A stretch of DNA of 64,000 nt. It comes from Berberis thunbergii (Eukaryota; Streptophyta; Magnoliopsida; Ranunculales; Berberidaceae). Position 1 is the stretch's first letter, and each line of letters starts with the position of its first letter. A model generated the notes under the pieces. It was given only the letters and a program-made list of their open reading frames with translations, ran no database searches and was not told where the DNA came from. Both the position numbers and the translations under genes were made by a program. Below are positions 47,101-57,814 of the stretch, piece after piece. Where the stretch lies: NCBI GenBank assembly GCA_003290165.1, contig QNQO01000537.1:668825-732824 (forward strand), written 5' to 3'.

Positions 47101-50100
47101 CGGCAGCGCCCTACTCCACCTCCGCTGGTTTGCTTCTCGCGAGCTTCTTCGTCGTACGAACGTCTCCGGCACCTGCAAGAACAGAGAGAAGGTGAGGGAA
47201 CAGTGGAATCAACACAAACGCGAAGGAGGACGAGGAACAGGGAACGAAACAGGGAGATGCCATGTCTGTTTCGCGGAGGTAGCGAGTCTCTCGCGGTGGT
47301 AGTGGCTCTAAAAGAGAGAGGCGTGGAGGAGGGAGGGACCGTGGAGAAGAGAGAAAGATGAAGGAGGGTGGCTGCGAGGGAGAGAAACAGAGAGGTGCTC
47401 CCTGTTTCGCGACAATACCGTGCGTGCGGTGGTGGCGATGGTGCTCGGGTGATGGTGGCGGTGAGAGAGAGGGAGATGGTGGTGGCGGTTGTGTTATGGA
47501 CAGAGAGGACGGTGACGAGGTGAGGTTTATAGCGTGAAACAGGGGCGAGGACAGTGGTTAGATGGTGGCAAGGTGGTGATTGGTTAGTGGCGAGATGGTG
47601 GTTAGTTAGTGGCGAGAGAACTCTGTCTCTGCCCCAATGGAGGTGGTGATGGTGGCTGAAAAAGAGAGAAGGAGCAGAAAACGTGGAAGAGAGGAGTCTC
47701 CAAAGAGAAGGCAAGAGAGAAACCTAAATAGGGTTCCCCTATTTCCTTGTTAGGCTGGGCTTAGGATTCTAGCTTTCTGGGCTTGGGCTTGGGCTTGGTT
47801 AAAGTAAGTGGACCATGCTTATTCGGGTTAGGCTTAAATGTGTGAACCACTTTTTTGTACCACCGCTAGAATCAACAAATTAATCATTTTCTCAAATTGT
47901 TGCCTTAATGCAATTTTATCGTTCACGCGCGCAGATTCCTACAAAACATAAAAATTGAAATAATTAGAATAAAATATATTAATTGAAGCACTAACATATA
48001 TAAATTAAGGGATATATTTTGTAATAATTACGTGTATATCACCCGCGGGTCACTCATCTTTCTTTCGCTGATGATCTCATGGTTTTCTTTAATGGTGATC
48101 ACACCTCCGCTACTGCTCTCGCGGAGACGTTAACAACCTTTAGATCGTGTATGGGACTGATTGTAAACTGCTCCAAGAGCAGCTTGTACACTGCTGGCAT
48201 TCATAGCATGGAGAAGCAACTTATCACAGGAACGTTAGGCTTCAATCTGGGGAAACTTCCAGTACGATACCTAGGCCTCCCACTCGTCTCTACAAGATTA
48301 GCTTACACTGACTGCATACCACTGATTGAAAGGTTGCGCAAACGGGTATCATCATGGAAGAATAGAACTTTATCCTTCACTGGGAGGGTCACACTTATCA
48401 AATCAGTTTTAAACAGCTTCCACATTTATTGGTCATCCTGCTATGTGCTCCCCAAGGCAGTCATCAATGAAATAACTGCAGTGATGCGTAACTTCTTATG
48501 GTCAGCCTCCGCCTCTCTTATCAAGACACCAATGGTAGCTTGGGAGAAGATATGTCACCCGTACCAGGAAGGAGGACTAGGCATCCGTTGTATTGAAACC
48601 TCAAACCTGGCCGCTATGACAAAATATGTGTGGAACATTGTATCGAACAAGGACAACCTATGGGTACAATGGGTGCGAAAGAACTTGATAAAAGAGAAAG
48701 ATTTCTGGCTCATGCCTGCTCCAAAAGACTGCTCATGGTGCTGGAAGCATATACTTAATGCAAGACTGTAAGCGAGTACGCTCATTAAGTACCTTATCGG
48801 GGACGGAGAAGATACCCCCTTGTGGAAGGATCCTTGGCACCCATTCGGGATCCTAATGCCCCGGTTCTAGCCACAACTAACGTATGACTCATTGTTGAAC
48901 AAGGATGCCAAAGTAAGCTCACTAATTAGGTCAGGACAGTGGGAGGCGCCTGCTCATGTGCAAGCAAATATCAATGAGATAATTGATGAACTCAAGACAG
49001 TCGAGTTAGGTGCAAACTGCAAGGACGAAGTTGCATGGATAGGGGGCACAGCTGGGGAATTCTCCAATCAGAGCGCGTACCACTCCTTGCGACACCGAGC
49101 AGCCCCAATACCATGGGCCATACTAGTTTGGTTTAAAGGGAGAATTCCTAGACACAGCTTTATCAGTTAGCTCACTATGCTGAAAGCGTTGAAAACTCAG
49201 GACAAATTGAAGGCCTGGAACAAATTAGATCGACCAGTATGTTGCTTCTGTTATGATAATGAAGAAAATGAGGAGCACCTTTTCTTCGAATGTTGGTACC
49301 CAAAACTGGTTTGGACGCATGTGCTTCATTATTTGGGCTACGACCATCAACCGTTGCCTTGGACTCAGGAAATTCTTTGGTGTCTTCAGCACTTCACAGG
49401 CTCCTCAGTATGCACTCTAGTTAAGAGACTGGCCTTTAATGCCACCATCTACAATATCTGGCAGGAAAGGAATCGACGCATCTTCCAATCAAAAAGAGTA
49501 GTTGCCCTTGCACTCATCAAGCGCATAGTGGAGCAAGTGCGCTTTCGCATCGCTGTCCTGGACTTGAAAGATGAGCATACTGCAGAGACCTCAAGTTTCT
49601 GTGATCGATGGATACTCTCTGTTACACTTGAACTCCGACCCCCATCCTTACACTCTTGGGTCCGACCTGATTTAAGTTGGTATATGATCAATTCAGATGG
49701 CTCGTTAGGAGAATCGAGAGGAGGTTACGGTGCACTCATCAGAGACCACTATGGGACAGTTATCTGTGCTGAGGCAGGATCACAAGAGGCACAAACAGTC
49801 CTACTGCATGAACTGCAGGGGGTCGAGCTAGGGATCAAACTGGCCAGAATACATGCAATTCGCAAAGTAATATGCTGCATGGAATCCTTGAATGCTTACA
49901 CTTATCTCACGACGAGCAAGCTACCACCTTGGGAGGCTAGACACTCAGTCCGACGCATCAAGCGCCTGATTGCGGATTTTGACCAACACAGATTTATGCA
50001 CGCTGTTAGGGAGACTAACCATGCAGCCAACAAACTTGCAAGCCTGAGACCGAATGCAGAGTTTATTGAGATTACTCCAAGCTCATTCGCCGAGGACCTT

Positions 50101-50151
50101 AAGAAAATCATTTTTGATGATGCTCATGGTAGGAAATACGCCAGAATGTGA
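44125..50151 (+). pseudogene. LINE ORF2 polyprotein (EN-RT-RNase H), interrupted and broken
   Basis: The endonuclease (44125-45048) shows WNVRGLNDPLKQREV, LGDYNSILNSQERVGG, KIDMVMINQEW and DHSPM. TAG 45046, TAG 45199, TAG 45259 and TGA 45850 break the frame. RT shows LIPKVFNASFFSDFRPISCC, NQSAFIKGRYIHDN and GIRQGCPMSPYIF. After the solo LTR come FADDLMVFF (catalytic ADD), KLPVRYLGLPLVSTR and SSWKNRTLSFTGRVTLIKS. The zinc finger reads CCFCYDNEENEEHLFFEC. RNase H at 49670-50100 shows INSDGSLGESRGGYGALIRD, HELQGVELGIKLAR and VRETNHAANKLAS. The third acidic site reads MESLN, where VESDS-like is usual. It ends TGA 50149-50151. Confidence 0.92.
46181..48041 (-). mobile_element. Solo LTR of the Athila-like family inside the LINE
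   Basis: 1861 bp, TGATTACACC...TATATCA, flanked by a perfect 5-bp duplication CCCGC (46176-46180, 48042-48046). Taking out the LTR and one CCCGC rejoins the LINE RT frame through QDPRVTHLSFADD. It shares GGGGTGTCGATCCCACGAGG with the LTR at 19427 and has the same end sequence. No internal region is left, so it arose by LTR-LTR recombination. Minus orientation is inferred from the related elements. Long frames in it (47016-47714) are not genes. Confidence 0.93.
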
Positions 50152-50232
50152 GATTGTAACTCATTTCCATTTTTAGTGGTCTGGGGAGCCCATTTACACC
50201 CCGCGCTTACCTTTAAAAAAAAAAAAAAAAAC

Positions 50233-50370
50233 TCCAAAATTCCTCCAAGCATTTCATAACTACAACTTCCCCCACAAAAGATTCTAAAATTATAACAGTG
50301 TCTACAAGCAAAATTAAATGATGATTAAATTACTATAGTACCATTTATATTTAAAAAATGAAATTCATAA

Positions 50371-50371
<1 letters not shown>
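50233..50371. other. Short spacer after the LINE
   Basis: AT-rich sequence between the LINE poly-A and the microsatellite. Nothing recognised. Confidence 0.4.

Positions 50372-50421
<50 letters not shown>
50372..50421 (+). repeat. (TTA)n microsatellite
   Basis: About 17 uninterrupted ATT units ending against GATGATGATGATACACC, the edge of an LTR-like repeat. This mirrors the arrangement at 13117-13172. Confidence 0.95.
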
Positions 50422-50422
<1 letters not shown>

Positions 50423-50424
50423 GA

Positions 50425-51060
50425 TGATGATGATACACCAAAACGGTCATATCCCACATGTCATGATGATTTCAAGGAATTGTGAGCCCCGACGTCAACC
50501 CAGCACTGGTCCAGCTCAAGCGGTTCCAAGCCCGCCTAGCGCAATCCACTAGACAGACCCAAATTCTTACAGTCTGCTAGGCTCATACGTCTCACAACTA
50601 TCCTCAATACCCCTACTAAGGCAAATATCTCAATGATCAGCTTCAGACATGCAACTACAGCAACCCTCTGCTTCCAACTAGGAAATAAATACTAGAGTAC
50701 ATATCACAAAGGAAAACTTTCTCTTACGGAATACCCTCAGATAGGAAACTATCTCCTGTGTATCTAGGAGCACATGGCTAACAAAGAACTTCCCTACTAC
50801 AGCACGACTCCTAATTAGAAAAATGATCTCCACGAAAATCACCTTCATAAACAACGCCATCGATGGCCGGGTACCAGGACTCCCACACGATAAATAAGAC
50901 ATGAGGTTGGCAAACTAAGGTCGTACGCTACAAATTTCTTGTTTACAGCATTACACCTTTCTCAGATCCCTATCTGACTTTAGCATCGGAGTGTCATTGG
51001 CTACCACAATGGTGGTCTGTGGCTCACGTGCGTTACTTGTGCAGGTCAGTAGGTAAGCAT
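50425..51060 (-). repeat. Inverted copy of the 13.2-kb LTR-like repeat (probable solo LTR)
   Basis: The complement matches 13190-13858 in order: GACCTGCACAAGTAA, ACCACCATTGTGGTAGCC, ACTCCGATGCTAAAGTCAG, CTCCTAATTAGGAGTCGTG-type words, and the end GTGTATCATCATC. No gag-like sequence follows on either side. Confidence 0.7.
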
Positions 51061-51069
51061 GATTAGGTC

Positions 51070-51249
51070 TAAGAGTGGGCACGGGACGAGATGGGACGAG
51101 ATAGACCCATCCCGTTCATACGGGATCGGGACGGGATGGGAAAAACCCCATCCTGACCTCGTCCCACCCCAAATGGGTTCCAGACGGGATCAACGTGCTC
51201 TAATTTTTTGACAAATTACTGCTTACCTAAGACCCAATTTGCTTAGTGA
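51070..51249. mobile_element. Fragment of a hAT-type element related to 42844
   Basis: GTGGGCACGGGACGAGATGG, CATCCCGTTCATACGGGATC and GACCTCGTCCCACCCC resemble the left end of the 42.8-kb element. The sequence runs into the LTR at 51250, so its other half may lie past the tandem array beyond the window. Confidence 0.5.
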
Positions 51250-53101
51250 TGCAGACTTAACTAACCTAAATTAACAGGTTAATTTAACCCACTTGTAATA
51301 ACCGTAAGTGCACGGTGCCTAACTGGTAGACAACGCCAAGTACGGGTCGATCCCACGAGGAAAGTGGATGCAATTGAAATTTTAGAATTTAATTAAACTA
51401 ATTTATAGGAAAGAGGGTTACAGTGTTTTTAAAACTAAACTAAAAATAAATTAAAGATAAGAAAAATAAAACAAAATAAAATGATAAGATGGATGGAATG
51501 GATTTTGTGTGGTTTGGATTCACCGATGAGCTAACAAACATATATTAAAATCTAAATTACTGAAATATTAAACGAGAAGCTTTAGGGATGAGAATCCCTT
51601 GCTTACACCGAAGATGTGATCATTAAAATTTCAATTCCAATCATTTCAAGTTTCTTTTAAACATTAACAATTTATCTCAAGCAATTGAACTTTCACTAAG
51701 CATTAAGTGTCTTTTTAGGGCACACTTAATCAAAGTTCAAGCTTAAAACTTTTTAGCATATGCTTTGAATATTAATCAAAGGTAAATCTAACTACCAAAC
51801 ATATCAATTTTTAATTGAACATGAAAGGTGAAAGCAGTTAATCAATATTCAGAAATAAATTGTTGTTGAACAATAAAACCTTAATTCAGTAAAATAAATT
51901 TAAAATAATTCATACAACCCAAGTAGTTTATCACAAGCTTGAAATGGTGGCACTGAGCAAATCAGCAGGTGGATGTGCACGAATCCCGAGGAAATGGTCC
52001 AAAACCCGCTCTGTGGTGTTACAGAGCAAAACAGGGGGTGGAAATAGCCAAAAACTGAATTAACTAAATCCCGCCCTCGCTACAGTGCTGCTACAGTAGC
52101 AGCGAGGTCCGGTCTTCTTCTCCAGCGAGACGGCGGCTCTTGCGGCCTCGTTCTCGCTCCTCGCGGCCTCCCTCGTCCTCGAATTGATGCTAGTACTTGA
52201 AAAAGACCAGAAAAGGTGAAGAAAACCATGAAAAACAGCATACAAAACAGAGAGAAACAGGGAGGAAACTCCCTGTTTTTGCTTCCTGTCGTGACTGTTC
52301 CCGCGGAGTTCCTTCGTTCCTCGCGGCTTCCCTCGTCCTCAGAGTGATCCTAGAACCTGCAAAGACGAAAGAAGTGAAGAAAGACCAAATAAACAGAGCA
52401 AATTCGGGAGAGGAAACTCCCTGTTTTCGCTCCATTTCTGCTCGGTTGCGAGCTCTGTCGCGGCTGTTCCCGCGGCCTGTTGTGGTGGTTGGACTCGTGC
52501 GGAGGTGGTGATGAAGGTGATGGATGATGTGGGTTGAAGGACGGTGAAGATTCGGGGCGTGAAACAGGACTGTCACGTCCCTGTTTCACGGTGGTGGCGG
52601 TTGTGGGTCTGTTGCGGGGTGGCTGATCGTGGTGGAGGCGGAGCTTAGTGGTGGCGAGGTGATGATTGCTGGGTGGTCTGAACAGAGAATGAGTGAGAGA
52701 TGGATAGGTGGTGTTTTGTGATGAGAATCACCTTGAGAGGAGGAAGAGGTTTTGATCTTCAATTCTAATCTTTTCCCTTCTCTTTCCCCTCCTTCTCATT
52801 CTCACCTTATCCTCCTCTATTTAAAGAGAATGAGAAGGATTAGGTTTGGGTTTGGTTTTTAGGGTATGAATTGGTTTTAGGGTATGAATTAGGTTTTGGT
52901 TTAGGTTTTGTGATTGCTCTATACCACCATTGGAATCGACTAATTGTCGTTCCTTAACTTGCCGCTTTAATCTGATTTCATCGTTTACGCTCAAATTCCT
53001 ACAAAGATATGAAAACGAAATAATTACTATAAAATATAATAATCGAAACACTAACATGTATAAATTAAGGGGTATATTATGTAATAATTATGTGACTATC
53101 A
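51250..53101 (-). repeat. LTR 1 of the tandem pol-less gypsy array
   Basis: TGCAGACTTAAC...GTGACTATCA, 1852 bp. Nearly identical by eye to the LTR at 57815-59693. The GTCGATCCCACGAGG block ties it to the Athila-like family. In minus orientation it is the 3' LTR of the internal region to its right. It contains two TTTTAGGGTATGAATT units. Confidence 0.92.
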
Positions 53102-53116
53102 AATACCCCCAAACCT
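53102..53116 (-). promoter_or_regulatory. Polypurine tract
   Basis: The complement of AATACCCCCAAACCT directly abuts the LTR edge: GTTTGGGGGTATT then TGATAGTC. It primes plus-strand DNA synthesis. The equivalent at the second copy starts at 59694. Confidence 0.8.
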
Positions 53117-55389
53117 ATATTTTGCTAGTCCTCAAGCAAAACAATAAAAAGAAAATTCTAACTCACTTTCGCAGGAATCATCGGTTGCACTTACCTTAAA
53201 TGTGCAACAAGGCTTTAAACCCCTAGATTACCTCTAGTGGACGAGTTATAGTCTCGTGAGTGTTTCCAGAAATGTTACCCACAAACATTACCGACTCAAT
53301 AAAACTTGGTCAAACAGTGTTCATTTTAATACTTCAAAAAAAATGCAAGCAACCAACAATGTCATTTTAGTGTATCAACAAATTTCCAAATAATTTAATA
53401 TTGTCCACAAGTTAGAGAAAAATTCACAATCATCATCAACTCAATGTCTGTGTGTGGATATCACTATCAACATAACTTTTCATTTCAGAGTAAAACAATG
53501 ACTAAATCTCCTGTAGAAAGTTTGTTTTTGACTTCAAACCTCTCATGTCACTCACAATAAAGCACTCAGAGATTTGGCATTTCACTCAGTTTATATGTGA
53601 GGAAAAGAGTAAATAATGGAAAACAATCATCTCACATATAGTAATATAAAGAACGGACTTTTCAAGAATGGAATGAATATGATCTCATGGACAGGAATAT
53701 CAATTAGTTTTGGGAATGTTGAATCAAACACCATAGGTCTTGGTTATTAAATCTCCACATCTATAGAACCAACCTTTACCTAAGATCAATTAGGACTTTG
53801 TTGGGTTGTAATGGGGGGCTTGGTTAATAGTTAATAAGGAATGTCAAAGGATTCTAACAAAAATTTCTAGGAATGTACACACCCATTATACGTACAATTA
53901 GGGCTGTCAATAATAAATCAATGTTGCGCACCATCAATTTTTTTCTTCATTCTCACATCTTTATCCTCATTCACATTCTTCTTCTGTTTTCTTTTCTTTC
54001 TTTCTTTCTTTTTTTCTTTTTCTTTCTTTCTTTCTTTTTCTTTCTTTCATAGAGGATTTATGAAATATTTCATATTTTGCTATTTCATGCCCTTTTTACA
54101 CCAAGTATATTCATCCATACACATTCCCAGAAAAGTTGGGTAAAGGTTAATGGTTTAACAAATAAAAGTTAATCTAAGGCTCAAAAGGCTACAAAAAATG
54201 TCAATGTTATGGGTAAGTTAAAAGGCTAGTTAATGGTTTAAAGAAAAAAAAATGCCTAGATCATTTCCTAAGTTCGGGTCAGTATTATAATATCTCAATT
54301 GAATAAGCCAAGAAGTTCTAGTGTAATAATTCAATTTTGATGTCATTCCCAAAGCAATTGATCAGAAAAATGAGAATAATGAGATCATCAACGAGATAAT
54401 ACAGACTCAAGAAAAATCAGAGTTTATGTATAACCCTCAGAAAAATAGAAAGGCTCAAAACTTTCAGGGTTAAGTCTCCACTATTATTCTAAGGTTTTCT
54501 AGTATATATTTCACTCATCGACTTCAAGTTATGCTAACATGGCTCATGGTGCAAAGATAATCGAGTTGAAAAATCTTATGAACCAGATCTAGCTTAAGGA
54601 CCATTCTAAACTTTCAGTCTTTATTAATATACCAATATGTCAAGTTGGCTTGCATTTTATTGAGCATAAAACATTTAAAATCCATTTTCACAAAAGACCA
54701 AATTGTTTTGAAAGATTTTTTTTTTTTTAAAGAATAAGAAAAGAAAACACCACAAAAAAAACGAAAAATTCACCGACTCATGAACTCTACCCCCAAACCT
54801 AATCCAAACATTGTCCTTAATGTTTAACAAAGTAATTCTGACAAATGAATGAAGTAAGTACATGAGAGGAGGTTAGAACAGTATTACCGCGGTGAAGATT
54901 TTACCAATTTCCAAGAAGTCATCCATCAATGAGGCTCACAAACATAAGAATCATGGAGTTTTCATTAGAAATCAATAAAATGCAGACTCGACACTAACAA
55001 AGAAAACTAAAAAGAAAAAGCAAGTTGGAAGTCAAAACTGTTACGGAGCTAACGAGTATGAGTGAAACACAACTAAATAGGGTACTCGAAAATCAATCCA
55101 GACTAACAGCAAAGACACACAACTAAAGCTAGGCTGCCTCCTAGGAGCGCTTGGTTTACCGTCATCAGCCCGACAAATATTCTTCCTAAAAAATGGTGTA
55201 TCAAATAGTGGAGAGGAAGAACATGACAAACACTTAGTCCATGGTCGTATATCAACAACCTGAACAGTTGAGGATCAGTCCACCAAAATATAACAATCAC
55301 ATGGGGCACCAAATACACTAGGACATTCCAAAAGTGACCAATAGTCATACACGACAGATGATCCTCGCGTGCTCCAAAAAGGGAGCATC

Positions 55390-56277
55390 CTATGTCTGGT
55401 TCCAAATCGGATGATTGGATAATTTGCACAACAGGATGGTAAAACTGAAATCCTCACTACAACACAAGGGATCGGTGAAAGTAGCCTTAGTAAATGGGAA
55501 TGTGATGCAAGTAGATGAGACGATGGATATATCAGGTGGTACAGGCTCATCACATGAATCACATAGAGATATTGGTCTAGACAACTCATCACCTGAAAAT
55601 GCATACCTGAGGGTGTCAGGTAATTGTTTAAGGTCAAGCTCAGGTGGCTCAACTGATGAGACTAGTTTTGACTCACTGAGTGGAAAAAGCTTCACTTTAG
55701 ACTTCCATTTATAACTAGGATCCACAATGGGGACTGAGTCAAGCAAATCATTGACTTCCCTAATGGAATCATCAACATCAAAGTCTAAACTAAATTGAGT
55801 CAAACAAGCCTCTAAATAGTCAAGGGGAGACTTTAAAGAATGTTCACAGTTTGATACGATGCATGAGTCACTAGGAAGGCATGAGTCAACATGGGAAGGA
55901 GGAGTCTGTAGTGTCCCAGAATCGACATGTTCATCAATAAATGAGTCACTAGGGAATTTTTCTGACTCTATCTCAGGAAGTGACTCAACTATCTGATTCA
56001 CAGTCATCTCAAGTTTCCGGATAGCTTGAGAATTTTGTTGAAAAATAGTTGTCAATTCTGTGATATCATGAGAATTTTGCACAAGTATTTCTCCTGTTCG
56101 ATCTATAAAAATTTTCATGATATCCTCTAATTCATTATCAGGAATGAAGGCTTGAGGAGTCTGAGGAGTGTCTAGAGGGCCTTCATGGTACTGACCATGA
56201 GCCCACAAAAAGTCAGGATGATAGGCTAGACCTGGGTTGTAATAATCTAAATATGGATCATAATCAGGTCGTCGCAT
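55390..56277 (-). CDS. Gag/protease-linker remnant ORF of the pol-less element
   Basis: An uninterrupted 295-codon frame starting MRRPDYDPYLDYYNPGLAYH. The middle (NSQAIRKLEMTVNQIVESLP) resembles the coiled-coil end of Athila-like gag. SVEPPELDLKQLPDTLRYAF resembles the linker before RT (the Athila-like copy here has LATLPGGLKHAFLG at about 25840). So gag-end and pre-RT linker are fused, with protease and the rest of pol deleted. The zinc knuckle is missing. Whether the protein is made is unknown. The same frame in the second copy is broken. Confidence 0.6.
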   Translation of the reverse strand: MRRPDYDPYLDYYNPGLAYHPDFLWAHGQYHEGPLDTPQTPQAFIPDNELEDIMKIFIDRTGEILVQNSHDITELTTIFQQNSQAIRKLEMTVNQIVESLPEIESEKFPSDSFIDEHVDSGTLQTPPSHVDSCLPSDSCIVSNCEHSLKSPLDYLEACLTQFSLDFDVDDSIREVNDLLDSVPIVDPSYKWKSKVKLFPLSESKLVSSVEPPELDLKQLPDTLRYAFSGDELSRPISLCDSCDEPVPPDISIVSSTCITFPFTKATFTDPLCCSEDFSFTILLCKLSNHPIWNQT

Positions 56278-57790
56278 ATCATAAATGAATTGACTTGCTC
56301 GGAAAAATAGGCTGGATAATCCCTTGTGTTAATTTTTTTATTTTTTATTTTTTATTTATTTATTTTTTTATTTTATTATTTTTTTATTATTATTTTTTTT
56401 TTTTTAAAAGCACTAACTCTAAAAATATACACAAGCTCACATGCAATCAGCAACCAATAAATGCACAAGAAACATGCCTCCCTAAGCAATCAACGTTTTT
56501 GAGATCAATTATCTTTTTATCTTTGGGGGACAATTATTTCTTAAGTAATCTTTATGACACAACAATGGGTGCTACAAGTTGATCCTAAGAGTGTACACTT
56601 TACACCGCAAAGTTCAAAATCAGTTAGGCTAGAGTTTTGTTTCAAAGAAACCGGATTATCGCACAAAAGAAGGAGGTCACAATGGTCCAATTAAGTACTT
56701 CCTTGTGCTACCGCTCTATAAGCCAATAGATGTGAGAACGATGTGATGTTAAATGCACACTTGAGGCTTGTGTTCCTAACCAAAACTGTTGGTTGCACCA
56801 ATTCTTCTTGTGGATCGTAGCTTACTTATGACTCAGCGTACCGGGTAAATTACCCTTGTGGCAGTGGCCTCTCGGAGTTCATTGAATGATTAAACCCATC
56901 GTCACTTTTAGCTTGAGTCAACACAAAAATTATTGGATTCACCTCGGTCTTGGTTGTCCTATGAACACCGTACCTAAAAAAATGCTCTATCTAACTTGCT
57001 AATTGATTTTAATTATGTCAGGATATTGGTTGCACACAGCTTGAGTGATGAGGTGGGGATATCAAGTCCCACCAGTTTCTATTTATAAGCTGGGTCTGCT
57101 TATTATGAATTACTAAAGTTTAGCATCCACAATTACAGAAATTAAACAACCAATCACACAATTTCAAACAATTACACCAAGCACCCTGGTCGCTAATACG
57201 TTGCGTGTGATAAAAATACTTACAGTGTGCATATTCCAATCTGCACAAAAAGTTAGCACAAATCAAAAAAAGGTACGACTTCTTTTTATCCGTTTCAATC
57301 AACACACAAGCACATGCAAATAAATTTACTGGTCTTGGTCTTAGAAGTCGGATTTCTAAATCATAAAAATTATTGGGTAACAATTAAAATTGTTTCCCTA
57401 TAACTTCTTTTGACTTAGAAAATTTTGGGTTTTTTTTTTTTTTTTTTCTTTATACTTAAACAAAATGAAAAAAACAGTAAAGTTCTCAAAAATTATTACA
57501 TCACACACTCGTAAAACGAGGTGAAACTAAAATTAAAACTCTCCTCACAAAATAAAAAGTAAAAAAAAATAAAAATTTGCTTGATGTTTTGCAGGATCGT
57601 CTAATTTCTCGAGAAGCGTGTAATCTGCAAAATCAAAAACAAAATGAGTGTAAAACGAACAAAATAAAAATAATTTTTTTTTATTTTTAATTTTTAAATT
57701 TTTTTTTTTTAGAATTTTTCTGATTTTTTTGAAATTTTTTTTTTTAATTAGTGAAAATAAATCTTAAATTCAATTACACCGCAACCTTCC
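56278..57790. other. Long leader of the pol-less element
   Basis: In element orientation this is the 1.5-kb untranslated region between the primer-binding site and the ORF. It holds poly-T/A runs (56334-56405, 57428-57448, 57660-57750) and no gene. Confidence 0.6.
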
Positions 57791-57805
57791 GCGGCAACGG
57801 CGCCA
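57791..57805 (-). promoter_or_regulatory. Primer-binding site
   Basis: The minus strand reads TGGCGCCGTTGCCGC, starting nine bases inside the LTR edge (57815). TGGCGCC is the usual start of plant gypsy primer-binding sites. It fixes the element orientation as minus. Confidence 0.85.
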
Positions 57806-57814
57806 AAAACTTGA

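Larger units (their letters stand above)
43754..50232 (+). mobile_element. Plant L1-type LINE with RNase H, split by a solo LTR
   Basis: Order: ORF1 tail, ORF2 (endonuclease, RT, zinc finger, RNase H), a short 3' end CCCCGCGCTTACCTTT and a poly-A run (50215-50231). The ORF1 stop overlaps the ORF2 start as ATGA (44125-44128). The solo LTR 46181-48041 interrupts the RT domain. The 5' end is truncated within or just before ORF1. Target duplications are not found. At least six stops or shifts make it inactive. Confidence 0.93.
53102..57814 (-). mobile_element. Internal region 1 of the tandem pol-less gypsy array
   Basis: 4.7 kb between two LTRs. It carries a polypurine tract at the left, a primer-binding site at the right and one 295-residue frame (55390-56277, minus). 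53117-55380 is non-coding and matches 20746-22885 of the Athila-like element. A (CTTT)n stretch lies at 53995-54049 and a T/A-rich low-complexity run at 56334-56405. RT, RNase H and integrase are absent, so it depends on a related autonomous element. Confidence 0.88.

Noticed and set aside
47016..47714. 232-residue minus-strand frame
   Set aside because: Lies wholly inside the solo LTR, His/Ser/Thr-rich, with no family features.
52190..52589. Long overlapping frames on both strands, repeated at 58735-59311
   Set aside because: Inside sister LTRs, GC-rich, with frame not kept between the two copies.
52840..52910. Interstitial telomere repeat (TTTAGGG)
   Set aside because: Only two units spaced 16 bp apart inside an LTR. 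They are part of a longer TTTTAGGGTATGAATT unit.
53990..54055. Lys/Arg-rich minus-strand frame near (CTTT)n, also at 60513-60722
   Set aside because: Simple-sequence translation within the non-coding internal region.
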